The position numbers and the translations under genes are program-made. A stretch of 64,000 bases of DNA. Origin: Coprinopsis marcescibilis. Taxonomy: Eukaryota; Basidiomycota; Agaricomycetes; Agaricales; Psathyrellaceae. This document shows positions 11,081 through 22,823 of this stretch, piece by piece; positions within the stretch are counted from its first letter, which is position 1, and each line of letters opens with the position of its first letter. The notes under the pieces are model-generated. The model made no database searches, was not told the DNA's origin, and saw only the letters and a program-made list of their open reading frames with translations. The stretch is taken from positions 103,270 to 167,269 of the forward strand of contig ML210151.1 of assembly GCA_004369085.1 (NCBI GenBank). The letters are read 5' to 3'.

Positions 11081-12726
11081 AGCTTGATTTCGAGTTGAAG
11101 CCGGAGAACTCCAATGCACATTGAGGCATGAACCTTGAGGTTTTTATAGTCGAGGGCTCTTCAAAATACGCCACTGTGTCGAGAACACCAGATTATCGAA
11201 CGTTGGCTTTGATTCAGGCCTCGATGACGATTGAACGGAGCATATGACTATTCACCCGATGCCTCCCCGAAATTCGGGTATTCGAACTTCACAGAAATGG
11301 TTAGTCGGACGTGATGGACTTCGGAAAGGATGCACCCAGAATTAGATGCATTACTTGAGCGTGCGCAGTTCATTCCCTGTTGAATACAAAGGATTCGACT
11401 TCTCTTGCTTCAGGGCGTTCAAGTGACGGGCCTCGATCACAAGATCAGCCAAATGTCGTCCCGGAAGCACCAAGTTATCGGGCTTACCTATACATGTGTT
11501 GTTCCTGGAGCACTGGCTCTACAGTGCCTGTGTAGATCGTTCCATTCCAAATACAAAAGACCAACTTCTGTCTGATCGAAAGTGCGTGAGGGACCGGCCT
11601 GATCAGTGACTACTGCGGCAGATTGATGCCTCGAAGCCGTGCTGCAAGTACCTCAAGATTCCTAGGCACCGATAACAAAGGGAGTTCACCTGTATGACCC
11701 TGTGCGATCGACATCCCTTGACTGATTAGTACATATGGCATCAAAATTGTCTGTTGCTCACCCAATATTTCAAGCACTTTTCAACCAGTTGTTTCTCAAA
11801 TCTCTCAGCAACAGAGAATGGCTCCTGACATGCGGCGTCTGAGCGCGTGAAGTAGAAGACCATGGGCTAGAATGAATGGTACTGGAAGGACAACGTCGCT
11901 GCAGACCTTCCATGAAAGTGTGAAAGATGGAAGTATGAAGAACAATTCAGTTGTTCCGTGTACTATAAATTGAGACCTACAAAGGAAACTTTCTTCCACC
12001 ATATGGTTTGTTTTATGTGGGTATATTCGAAACCGCTGCTGCACCTCAGTCGAGAGCTGATATCACGGAATCGAAGTCCAGAACCAGCCAACATCACCGG
12101 ATATTCGGAAGGATGCCTAGAAGAACCTTTCGATAGGAAACAAAGAGACCCTAATGAGTCGCGGGTTGGAGAAGATACCCGCTGTGTTGCATTAGTTCAA
12201 AGCTGGAGACCATTACTTGTATCCAGAGCTCGAATATCGTTTGGAGATCCTCCGTGCTGGCTGAGGTGGTGATAATCGGAGCCGGCGGCGGCCGAGCCCA
12301 TCCAAATTCAGCTTAATCGCCTCTTATTTTGCAATCAGCTGTAATGGCGCGGGTGCTTCCATTTGAAATAATGGATTGTTGGAACGGAGATTTGACCAAT
12401 CTTTGTTCTGTGCCAGTCGTGGAGAATGGTGAACTAGGACTGTTGAGGAGAAAAACAACCATTGAATTATGCTTATTGTCGATGTTGATCCTGTGCTTGG
12501 CTTTGTTTGCGATGTAAACCCCGCCATCAAAAGGTTTAGCGCCCGATGTCAGGTGCGAATGCAGCTTGGCTTCCAGTAAGCGTGGTGTATTAGACCCTTG
12601 AAGACAATCACCATTCATGAACAGTGACATTGCATCCCATCCAAGTTACAAGCAGTACTAGCTAACCACAATGAAGACACGGTATACAAAGTCTGTAGAA
12701 TCCGACATGCACCATCCGCTGAGACA
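11081..12726. other. Intergenic between the S8 copies
   Basis: It holds the promoter of copy A, including a ~50-bp block at about 11357-11405 that recurs upstream of copy B. A 105-codon minus-strand frame (12630-12313) has no recognisable feature. No other gene seen. Confidence 0.5.
11139..11148 (-). promoter_or_regulatory. TATA box of S8 copy A
   Basis: TATAAAAACC on the minus strand, about 60 bp upstream of the ATG. The identical decamer stands at the same place upstream of copy B. Confidence 0.6.
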
Positions 12727-14881
12727 CTACAATGGGCCGAGTTGAGCGAGAAGATTGGCAGTCCCATCAGCTATGGCCACCTATTTCAATAGCATTCAGC
12801 ATCTAAAAAGAAGGATACACTCACGAACACGAAGGATATCTTTGACAGCAAGCTTCACCAGCTTCTCCTTCATGACAGTTGGGGCTACGTTCCCGTCCCT
12901 GGAAATGAGGTAGGCGATTATACCCGCGACGTGGGCTGACGCTTGTGAGGTTCCGGACCGCTGTGTGTAGCCCTAGAAGCAGGGTTAGTCGCTTCAAGTG
13001 GAATCAAAGAATATCATACATAAGGGTCATATCCGCCCCAGCCTTGTGGATAGTCTGCGCATTGGACCCCAGCACCAGGTGCATAGAGAGTGACTGCTGG
13101 ACCAAAGTTGGAGAGACTGGTACGGGCGTCATTGATATCGATGGTGCCAACAGTGATTACGGTGCCAACTCGTGCAGGAGAAGGGTAAGAAGATGCCTCT
13201 ATTTCTGTATCCTCGTCACCAGCACCGACCTAAGTGGGGAATCAAGTGAGAAACACAATCCCTACATGATGCAGGACTGTGTGCGCGTACCACGACATGA
13301 ACTCCGGTCTCGACAAGCTGATACGATTTGACTCAGCAACATGATTCGAAGGTATGTTTAATAAATACTCACACTGGCCGCAGCGTTATCCAAAGGCGTA
13401 GAGGGGCCATATCCACTGCCCCTGGTAGTGTGGATGTGGGCAACGCTTGGACGCTTGGTTTTTTTAGCTTCCTGAGCAACCCACTCCAAGGCAGAGATCC
13501 TGAGTATAGAGTGGTCAATGGGGCGGCGTACTTTAGAATGTATAAAGCCTATGCTTACATTTGAGAGAGTGTTCCATGCCTGTGGGTGGTTTTAATTTAA
13601 CTGGTGAGTGAATGATGTAAGGGCAGGGTAAGTTACAATACCTGGTGTCCCGTGCATCGTTGTGGAATGCAATGACGTTGACAACATTGGCTTTCTGTAC
13701 TATGGAGTTAACGGTGCCTTGTCCGAATCAGATGTGAAAACTGATATAACCTTTGCTACACCCCAGCGGTCGCCTGCTGCAGTTGACCTACGGACGTGAA
13801 TGAGGGTGGCTATGACTGTAGTCTGAATAAATGAGGACGGACCCGGTATAGGTTCCAGTCACAACACCGGCGGTGTTTTCCATGTTTCTAAAATTCATTT
13901 TTGTTAAAGACTGAGTATTTAGCTTGGACCGTACGCTTACGCCTGATAAGTGTTGACACCAAATCGGTAGCGGCCTTTGAAGTCTGACTACAAATCCCAA
14001 TTCGGTTTTTGTAACATCAGCGTACGAAATGGAGTCTCTTACATGTTCCTTCCAGATTCCTAGAGGACCAACACTGTCAGTCTTTCTAGCTGCGGGTCGA
14101 GTGAGAGTCTGAACATACCAGCATCTACCATATGATTGGCGTAAGTATCCTTCAAACGCAGATATCACTCGACGCTCACCAATTATAAATATGTCTACTC
14201 CTAAGCCGGCGTGACTTTCATCCCAACTGTACTTGAAATTGGGTCGACTGGGCAGAGCTAATCAGATGAGGCAGTAAGGGTAACTAGTCGAACCAGTGCT
14301 TACTCGTGGGATCTACCACTGACAGGGGCGGTTTGGCTGATCCTTTCCAGACCCCAGGGGGCATCCCGCCTGGTACCAAAAGAATCAGTCAACATATCTT
14401 AGGCAAATGAAAGGAGGATGCACTAACTGGACAAAATATATGTCGCTCTTGACAATATCTGGAGGCCCAGCGTCCACAGAAGTCGCACTATGGTCGTCCT
14501 CGGGAGCTTCTTTGACGATTCTGAATCCATCTTCGGCAATGACCACAACATCATCAGACGCTCTCAAAGAGTTAAGTGCATCATTGCTGAGATTCGCTAG
14601 ATGCAAAACAAAGGTGAGTTGATGCCCAGGACTAGAAGAAGTGACCCAGCGAGACACCAACCTGTAAAGCCGTTGATGAGGTCCCACTCGACGGTGTCGC
14701 TCGGGAGCTGGAGTTTGGAAACTCAGTCCTTGCGAGAGACGCCAGGCTTGAGCTGGACAATGTATTTGCTGTTGGTCTCTCCGCTGTATGTCTCGACCGA
14801 GATCAATGCAGTGGGGATGGCCAACGCAGAGTTGACCACCAAAAGCGCGAAAAGAGCGGTGAAGGCGTTGATAAAACGCAT
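12727..14881 (-). pseudogene. Subtilisin-like (S8) paralogue, copy B, with a nonsense codon
   Basis: Same exon-intron plan and order of motifs as copy A: signal peptide MRFINAFTALFALLVVNSALA, I9-like propeptide, GVDIFIIDAGI, GVAKKANVVNVI, LEWVAQEAK, GTSQASAHVAGIIAYLIS and C-terminus DGTANLLAQLGPL. The Ser motif is closer to canonical than in copy A. The His motif reads AGVVTGT (His to Val) and the oxyanion motif GAGD (Asn to Asp), as in copy A. At 14723-14725 codon 53, which is TGG in copy A (RKDW), is TGA, inside the propeptide and before any intron that could remove it. All the rest looks intact, so this is either a very young pseudogene, a readthrough case or a sequence error. Described as found; no repaired version is implied. 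Confidence 0.75.
14119..14124 (-). other. 6-nt microexon of S8 copy B
   Basis: ATGCTG on the minus strand between AG and GTATGT. Joined as ATT G + AT GCT G + GA ATC it restores I-D-A-G-I, the catalytic Asp motif, exactly as in copy A. Conservation in two diverged copies supports that it is real. Confidence 0.8.
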
Positions 14882-17042
14882 AGCTGAAACTATGAACAGT
14901 TGAGAAGAGTTGCAACTGGAGGGCCTCCGATGCACAAAGGAACTATATCATGTTTGAGAGGTTTTTATACCAGTTACTGAGATGATTTCTCGACAGCAGC
15001 AAACTTCATTTCCAAGTGCGTTTGGGTTTTGGGATCGAGTAGTGTGTAGTATATGACCATTCATCCGATGGCTCTCCGAAATCCGAACAGCTAGAACAAT
15101 GTAGAGAAGGTTAACCGGACGGAGACTGAACAGGAGTTTGGGAACCTACGTCCAAACTAAGGGCCTGGCATCAGACGAGCGTGCGCAATTTCTTCCTTGT
15201 GAAATACAAAGGATTCAACTTCTCGTTCTTGATGCGCTCAAGCGACGAGTCTTAATCAATAGATAAGATGCAAATACAGTACATCATCCTGGCTATCAGC
15301 ACGCATTTTTGGACCTAGCATCAATTGATCACGACTTAATGTGATTCTTAAACGGAAGTCTTTGGTTCGGTACAAGACCGTGTCCTGCCCAGCCTATGAG
15401 GCGCATGACCCCGCTGACCCTCAGAGCTTACCTGACTTTGTCGAAGGCCGTTTCATTCAAAGGAAAGGCCAGAATTGTTGCTTGACATACAGGGTGTACC
15501 GGCCCATGGTTCTTGTACAGCTCGTCGAGAAGTTGATTCGTGTGTGCATTGTGAGCACTGGTGTCCATATCCATATCCTGCTTGCCCAACTGAGGTCAGC
15601 AGGGAATGCCACTGAAAGAGAACATAGAACACACTGATTCTTCGCAAGAATGTCTGGAGAACCTTAAGACAAGGCGGAAGAAAGGGGGTCTTCAAGGGAT
15701 CCCTGGGTGTTCCATTTGAAGCAAAAATGAGTCGAACCACCAGAAAGCTACATTTTGAAGTACCATTGCATGTAGAGGCCGATCAGACGAAGGCAGGGAA
15801 CCCATAGGAATTTGATGTTTTATACCTGCTGAGAGGTAAACGATCCGAGAACTGTAAGCTGAGTGATGTTTGGGAGAGCACTAGCCGCTGCCCGAATGTC
15901 ACCGGTAATTCTGTTTATATGTTAGAGTATGGCAATACCATCACAGATATGTCGATGTTGTCGTCCAGGAGAGCGAGATATACAACTACTGGCACAGGTC
16001 AAAGTTCGGAATTGATGTGTTTGGTCCGCCATTGTCCTTGAAAGTTAGTGCCCAACCAGACTACGCTCAGAACAGCCCGCACCTATCAATATATACAGAC
16101 TGACGCCATAGTAAGATATCGTCGCTGAGCAGATACCTTGCTCGTTGTGTAAAATAATAGATTGGAGGTGCAAGTCACCTGCACTACGAATTCGTACAGG
16201 GAAGGCTGAACCAAGATTTGAAGTAGGACTCGACACAAGCGAGTCAAATGGCGTAAGTCCTGACGGCAGTGCTCTCGTCTCTCATATCTTTGTGATATGC
16301 TGCAGCACAATCTCAATTTCAGTTTGAAAGCGGTTGTATAATGCTATATTGTACCTTTCCAGCGTGTCTGCGACCAGTGTCAACTGTCCTATTAATGGGT
16401 GGGACGAGGTAACTGTCGGACACCATGTCATCTGAGCGCGGCCAAGTTGCGTCGCGTTCGTACTAGTAGGAATCTCCGCTGTTCTTCTGTACCAAGTCAA
16501 CATGCTGATTACTCGGAAATCACAAGCTTGTACTAGCTCTTCTGGAGTTGTCGCAGAGTTTCTTCTAGTAAAAGCGGCCTTTTCTTATACCAATCCAGCT
16601 GTGCTCGTCTTTGGCTCGTCAAGAGTCTTCGCCCTGCGTCAACGCTGACCGGTGACCGCCCGGCCTGCTAGCCTCATAACTTGACCCAACCAAGACAATG
16701 GAGTTGTGGGTCCCCAGGTGTCCAGGGTTCCCCACATTCTTTTTCGTTAGGAATCTAAGGGAATCTACATATGCTAATGTCTGTCAGTTAGCCGGAACCT
16801 AGCTGCATAAGGCTGCTGGCTGGCCGCTGCATCATACTAAGGTGATTAATGATTGCCGGAGGTCAATGTGGAGAGACAATCACGTGGGAAAGAGAAGTCT
16901 AGGGGCTGTCTCAAGCTTGTTCCCGAACCACCACCATCCTGCCTACTGGTCCTGTTTATAACCTTTTGCTCGTATTTCTCGCTCTGAATCAAGTCGTAGT
17001 CTCTACTGTTATTCCTTCTTCTGATCGTTGTTTCCAGGAGAA
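14882..17042. other. Intergenic upstream of S8 copy B and Lon
   Basis: The part up to about 15260 is recognisably duplicated from upstream of copy A (shared block at 15177-15226). Between about 15300 and 16500 the minus strand has several short Leu-rich pieces (for example GDIRAAASALPNITQLTVLG near 15890) that might be remnants of an F-box/LRR-like gene, but I could not assemble them. The last ~500 bp is presumably the Lon promoter. Confidence 0.4.
14960..14969 (-). promoter_or_regulatory. TATA box of S8 copy B
   Basis: TATAAAAACC on the minus strand, about 80 bp upstream of the ATG, the same decamer as in copy A. Confidence 0.55.
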
Positions 17043-20000
17043 ATGGCGACGACAACAAGGCTTCCAGTACTTGCATTACCCCACCCAGTAATTCTTCTAC
17101 CTTCCGCGAGGTTCACATTGCCAGTTTCCAAGACCATAGGGGAGCAGCTTCTGTCGCTCATTGAAGAGAGTGATTCTCTGCCTATTGTCGCCACAATACC
17201 CATAATCTCGTCTGGGGTATTGCTTGGTGGGGACATTGCCGGGGACACCGGTCTTTTGCTTCCTCCTAGTCGGGACGAACGCAATACAAACGACGTCGCA
17301 GGAGACGATGGTCACGCTTTATCCAACGAGGATGCACCACTTTCAGAATGGGGAACAGCAGCCCGCGTCATTCGTCTCATTCGGCCACCAGCTTCTACTC
17401 GGACGAGCCCTACCCAACCTTTCCTCGTTTCATTACACGGCCTCGCCAGGGTCAAGGTCGTAAATCGATCCAAGACCAAGAACAAGCTAACACTTCCCAT
17501 GCTCTCTGCGACCCTACCAATGCGGGATGTCGAATACTCGCCACAGGAAAAGGTACCGAGTAAAGAAGCAATTGACCGATTCAAGCAATCAGCCGCACGT
17601 TTGCTGGAGCGTCTCAGCCGAGACACTGTCCAATCAAGCAGGAGAGAGGGATATTCGAAGATTCTGGGGATGCTTGAAGATATTCAGGATTCCCGAACTC
17701 CTTGGATGGCCGATGTTCTCATGAGCACTGTGGGAGGCGAATACGTGGACAAATTAGGCATGTGTAGCCATCTGTGCATTAGCTTCCTCGTTAACATTGT
17801 CAATTTTAGCTATCCTTTGCACACCAGACTCGGAAACGCGCCTGCAAACCGCTACCAGCATCTTCCTCAAGCAAGCCTCTATCTCAGAAGTGTCTCGGAA
17901 GATTGCCAGCGCCGTCGACGAAAGCCTTTCCAAGCAACAGAAAGAATTCTTTCTTCGCCAGCAGCTTGCGGCGATCCAACGAGAATTGCAAGCCCTCCAA
18001 CGCAACAGTGCCACGAGCCAGAAGCCTGCTGGAAGACCTGGGACCAACCAAAGTGCCGACGCCGCGTACAGTGAGTTGGATGACGACGAACAACACGAGG
18101 CCGACGATATGGCTGATCTCAAGCGTCGCATCGAGGCAATGGCGCCCCATAGCGAGGAACGCAAGATGGGTGTACGCGAATGGCGACGGTTGAAGCGAAT
18201 CCCCCCCGGGAGCGTCGAGAACGGTGTCATTCGAACATATGTACGTGGCTCCTGCCCTGTGGCTCTGCATGTTCTGAACAACCTGGCAGTTGGAATGGTT
18301 GACATCTGTCCCTTGGCCTAACTCTGCACCTTTGGCATCCTCGATCCCCTCCTCAGACTCCCTTTCCAACCTTGACCTCAAAGATCGGTCATTCCTCGAC
18401 AACGCCCGGGCACAGCTTGATGCCGACCACTTCGGTCTGGAGAAGATCAAGAAGCGGCTGATTGAATACCTCGCCGTTTTGCGACTCAAGGAGATGAACC
18501 TCGAGAAAGAGCGGCTGAAAGAAGAGCAGATCGTCCAGCAACAGCCTAAGGGGGGAGAATTTGTGTTATACGACAAGGACAAGGCCGTTCAGACTAGTCC
18601 AGTGCAGGCTGTTAAGAAACTCAGGAAGGGCGTTCGGGGTCCCATTCTACTGTAAGTGGACAGTCCTTCCCGTCTTGACACCGCGGCTCATGTCCATTTA
18701 GCTTCGTTGGTCCACCGGGTACCGGCAAAACCTCGCTCGGGCAGAGCATCGCCAAAGCACTAGGCCGACCTTTCCAACGCATTTCATTGGGTGGCGTTCG
18801 CGACGAGGCCGAGATTAGAGGCCATCGACGGACCTACGTGGCCAGTGGTCCTGGCCTGATTGTACAAGCATTGCGCAAGGCTGGCCGGTCCGACCCTGTG
18901 TTATTGCTGGACGAAATCGACAAGGTCGGGCAGAGTAATTTCCACGGTGATCCCGGAGCTGCCCTGCTGGAGGTACTCGATCCTGAACAGAACTGGAGCT
19001 TTAATGTTTGTTGTTCAGTGCAGATTTCCGCGAAGCGTTTCTGACATTTCTTTGCAGGACCACTATCTAAACGTACCCATCGATTTGAGCCAGGTCCTTT
19101 TCATCTGTACCGCCAATTCGCTTGACACGATCTCTGGTCCGCTTTTGGATCGGTGTGAAATCATCCAGCTTAGCGGTAAGTGCGTTGCCGGACGTTAGAT
19201 CTTTGTCATTAACGTCATCGTCAGGCTATACGTACGATGAGAAATTGCACATCGCTCGAAGGTTTTTGCTCCCAAAGCAGTTGTCCGCCAACGGTCTAGA
19301 GAATGAACATATCAACGTTACGGAGCCTGCGATGCTCGAGGTTGCCACTAGGTTAGTAATTCCCTCTTGCGTACCAAGACCTGATAGTCTGATCAGCCGC
19401 GAATAGATATACACGGGAGGCTGGTGTTCGTAGTCTAGAACGGGCCATCGGCGGCGTTGTGAGATTCAAGGCTGTCGAATGGGCAGAATACCTCGACAAA
19501 GGCGGAGATTCCAACATTGCCGCGCAACCTGAACCGGCAGTATCAGATACTTCAGCATCGCCTCCTACCTACCGTCGAACTGTCCTCGCATCCGACCTGG
19601 AAAAGATCCTCGGCATTTCGCGATATGACGAATCGGAAAGTGAGCGCGAGGTGAGACGTGGCGTTGTTTACGGTCTGGTTGTCACTGGGGCAGGTGAGGG
19701 TGGTGTGATGCCTGTCGAGTCGATCGCCGTTCCTGGTACTGGAACGCTCAAACTTACTGGGAGTCTTGGGGACGTGATCAAGGAAAGCGGGGATCTGGCG
19801 CTGAGCTGGGTTAAGCGGTACGCTTGGGAGATGGGATTGGTTGATAGTCCGATGGATGATGTATTGAAGTCTGGGAGGAACACTGGGCTGGCCGTAGGAG
19901 GCAAGCATGGGGCGATGGATATCCATCTTCACTTGCCTGCCGGTGCGCAAAAGAAGGATGGCCCCAGTGCGGGTGTGGCGATGGTAAACTTTATTCGTGC

Positions 20001-20371
20001 ATTTTGTTCAGGATGATATGCTGATGAGTACATTGTAGACCTGTGCATTGGTGTCATTGTTGACTGGTGCATCTGTTCCTGCGAACATTGCGATGACCGG
20101 AGAGATCACGCTTCGCGGAAGAGTTACTGCCGTTGGCGGGATCAAGGAGAAGGTTTTGGGTGCACACCGGGCGCAGATCACCAAAGTTATACTGCCGTAC
20201 GCGAACAGGAAAGATGTTGAACATGATGTGGCGTTGGAGATCCGAAACGAGATGGAGTTTGTGTTCGTCAAGACTGTAACGGAGGCATTGGAGGCTGCAT
20301 TTGGTGCTGGTGTTTTGGGCTGGAGGAGAACTGCACCTGGTGGACCAATGTTGCTCGAAAGTCGTTTGTAG
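17043..20371 (+). CDS. LONP2: Peroxisomal Lon protease (ATP-dependent, LONP2 type)
   Basis: There are eight exons: 17043-17757, 17810-18240, 18290-18651, 18702-19005, 19058-19175, 19225-19351, 19407-19983 and 20039-20371, giving 988 residues. Order: LON substrate-binding domain from [19 protein letters not shown]; coiled-coil region around [22 protein letters not shown]+ domain with Walker A GPPGTGKT and Walker [10 protein letters not shown]-terminal S16 protease domain with Ser in [10 protein letters not shown] and Lys in [13 protein letters not shown]. There is no mitochondrial presequence, and the protein ends in Ser-Arg-Leu, a PTS1 signal. Together these point to peroxisomal matrix quality control and degradation of oxidised or unprocessed matrix proteins. 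The first intron (17758-17809) has a GC donor; only that splice keeps the frame ([16 protein letters not shown]). A long acidic/Ser linker precedes the protease domain. The plain ATG is used as start; an in-frame TTG upstream is not needed. Confidence 0.95.
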
Positions 20372-21386
20372 ACGCCCGGATTCGGGAGTCTCTCAATCTC
20401 CTTGGTGTTCGGAAGAGGCGAGGTGCGAGGTTGTAGAGTTGATGCACTGCATTTTGTTGTAGTTGTATGTGATGTGATTCTTGTCAAAGCTCTCTATCTT
20501 TTTGTTGTAAAATTACCGAATACCTCCTTTGTACATGCTTGAAATAGTGCCGTAAATTACCCATTGTAAACCTGATAATTCAATGTAATTCTGGATGTGG
20601 TGATAGGGCGGTACATGGAGCAAACCTGGCAGGCGTCTAAATATAGTCAAGTCCCCGAACCCTCCTTCGTCGTCACTTACTGCATTCTCCCAAGGTGTGG
20701 ACATTACATTGCGCTCAGCGCTCGTTATGGTTGGAGCTCTGGGGTTGATGGGCGTCCACTTCCATGAGGTTTTGTGTGATCTGTGATGCCTTTCGGCTCG
20801 GCTCCTGAGATATCTATAAAAATATGAATAACGTTACCCTGCTCTATTTTTGAAGCGAGGCTGCGCAAGATGCAACTGCGTTAGTTCTGTTCCGACTGCT
20901 TGTAGTAGCTCCGAATCTTTAGATATTGCTATCTACCATGCCTATTCTTAACGCCCCAGAATCAAAGAGCAAGCTGCTTATTGATGGGCTGCGGTTTGGA
21001 CAACATTGCTACAATACGGGGCAGCATGCCATACGAGCCCGGCCACTTGCTCAAAAACCGTTGTAGTCGAGTATGTACATAAGTGTGTCTGCACAGCGCC
21101 CATGACGTATCAGAGAGATCAAGGGGCGTCTTACTATCCATGCGTATCTAGCAAGGCGGGACGATAGGACTCGATTGGGGAGCCGACTGTATAAATATCA
21201 ATCTCCCATTCATCTTCTTTCATCAGCGCCCTCTGCCTACATACATAGTGCGTGTCCACTGGTATGTTCTGAAGCTCTAACCAGAGCAAAGGGTTCGAGG
21301 CGACTGTGGTCGTTTGTACATTCCATTCTTCTCGTCCACTCAGTCATAAGGCTGACGACCGCACCCTCTTACGGGTCTTACCTCGG
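20372..21386. other. Intergenic
   Basis: 3' region of Lon and upstream region of the secreted protein at 21387. TATAAATAT at about 21190 is a possible core promoter for the latter. A 63-codon minus-strand frame (20704-20513) has no support. Confidence 0.45.
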
Positions 21387-21903
21387 ATGAGGGCCTTCTC
21401 TTTCCTCCCGCTCCTTTTGTTCTCGTCAATTGCCCAGGCTGAAATGGTGAGTTATCCGATCTATCATCTTCGGGTGGGGCATTACGCGCACGCCAAGACG
21501 AAGCGCTCTTAACCTGATGATGCGACTCATTTACAGGGCCCTGCCAAGCGTTATGATACCCGTAATACCCTCGCTGAAGCCGCAATCTTCGAAGATAGAG
21601 GTTACTACGAAGACCTCCAGTATACCTCTCGTGACTATTACTTCCCCGACGACCACGAACTCAACCGCGAGTTTGACGACTCCGATGACCTCGCAGCTCG
21701 TTCCCACTTCGTTCAGGTTGCGGATACCCACAATCGCGAGCTGCTCGATGAACCTGCTACTGTCGCAGCTCGATCAACTCCGGGACACCATAAGACAGAT
21801 GAGGTGCCCGAGCGGGAAAGGCGGAAGATGTGGCTCAGGCGTAGGCGGAGACGGCGAGCGGCGCTACTGGCCATTCGGAGACCGATTCATGGTGATCATT
21901 AAT
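21387..21903 (+). CDS. Small secreted Asp/Arg-rich protein 1
   Basis: Two exons: MRAFSFLPLLLFSSIAQAEM, a signal peptide, then a phase-0 intron directly after it, and a second exon starting GPAKRYDTRN near 21537. The mature part (~120 residues) is charged, with repeated (S/T)RD and Asp/Glu clusters (YTSRDYYFPDDHELNREFDD), and ends in an Arg cluster (RRKMWLRRRRRRRAALL). A Lys-Arg pair lies just after the signal peptide and could be a Kex2 site. The downstream gene at 22824 has the same signal-intron-acidic RD-repeat plan, suggesting an old tandem pair. The function is unknown. The C-terminal basic tail is unusual for a secreted protein and could be a cleavage region. Confidence 0.65.
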
Positions 21904-22823
21904 AGCAGCCTGTTATCATAGCTCGCCCAAGTTAGTCTACAACTTTAATATAATAAGCGGCCCAGAAAACGCAAATTGGTTGCGTTGACTGGCACCGTCT
22001 TTCACAATGACTCCGAGTCAGTCAGTCAGTCTATCACCTACTATGGGCCCAGCTCCTCTCGTCGCGTAAAGGCAAAGGAAAGTTCGGTATGGGATGAGGA
22101 CGGCAGTTGCGATCCATCACACCTCGGCTGATTCTGTGTCCCAAGGGCGGGGCCCAACGGGGCTACACGGTCGGACTACATACCATCCATTCGACACTCG
22201 CAGCCTTTTACATACAAGACTCCTTCTTCGAATCTCGACTCCAAGGCAGAAGAAACCAGCTGGAAGGTTTGCGAGCTTTTCCTCAAGCTGAAGAATGGTG
22301 TTATTAAAGCTTGCGTCTTCGACTCCGATATCAAAAAGCAAGCGTATGGAACAGCGTACTATGCAGTAGTAGCAGGAGCATGGGACTTGCCATAAGCGCG
22401 CCCCGGCCTCTCCTCCCGCTCTAATATAAGTAGCCTCTCGCAGCCCACCAGTCTCATGGTAATGATAAAGATCAGATGCTTTAGAAGGCTTAGATTACGA
22501 CCGCTATCTGGGAAGCCGTCTTTCGACCGTTGGTGTAGGGAGCTGGTTAGCTTACTTACCCAATGTTGAAGGGGGCCCAGCTCCAGCCAACTTGGTGCGC
22601 CATCGGCGTAAACGGAAGGAATGGAGGCAACCGATGCGATGCATCACAGACTATTTGATGATGCAACCCGGGGCCAAAGCTGGGCGAGATGCCCTTGTGG
22701 AGACCATCATCAAACAGTTTCAAACGGTTTGATGGTATATGATGGTATATAAATGCAACGGGGCAGCGCTGACAGAGCCACGTAGCTCACATCTGTATTC
22801 AGCATCTCCCTTTCGTTAGCAGG
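21904..22823. other. Intergenic with promoter of secreted protein 2
   Basis: Near 22728-22753 a GATGGTATAT direct repeat runs into TATATAAATG, a TATA box about 75 bp upstream of the ATG at 22824. No gene supported in the rest. Confidence 0.5.
22745..22753 (+). promoter_or_regulatory. TATA box of secreted protein 2
   Basis: TATATAAAT preceded by two copies of GATGGTATAT, at a normal core-promoter distance from the start codon. Position accurate to a few bases. Confidence 0.5.

Noticed and set aside
12240..12310. VVIIGAGGGRA-like FAD-binding motif on the plus strand
   Set aside because: Only one short motif, stop codon soon after, no second exon with oxidoreductase features.
15650..16503. Minus-strand F-box/LRR-like gene
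   Set aside because: Leu-rich pieces could not be joined without stops; mentioned only as possible remnants.
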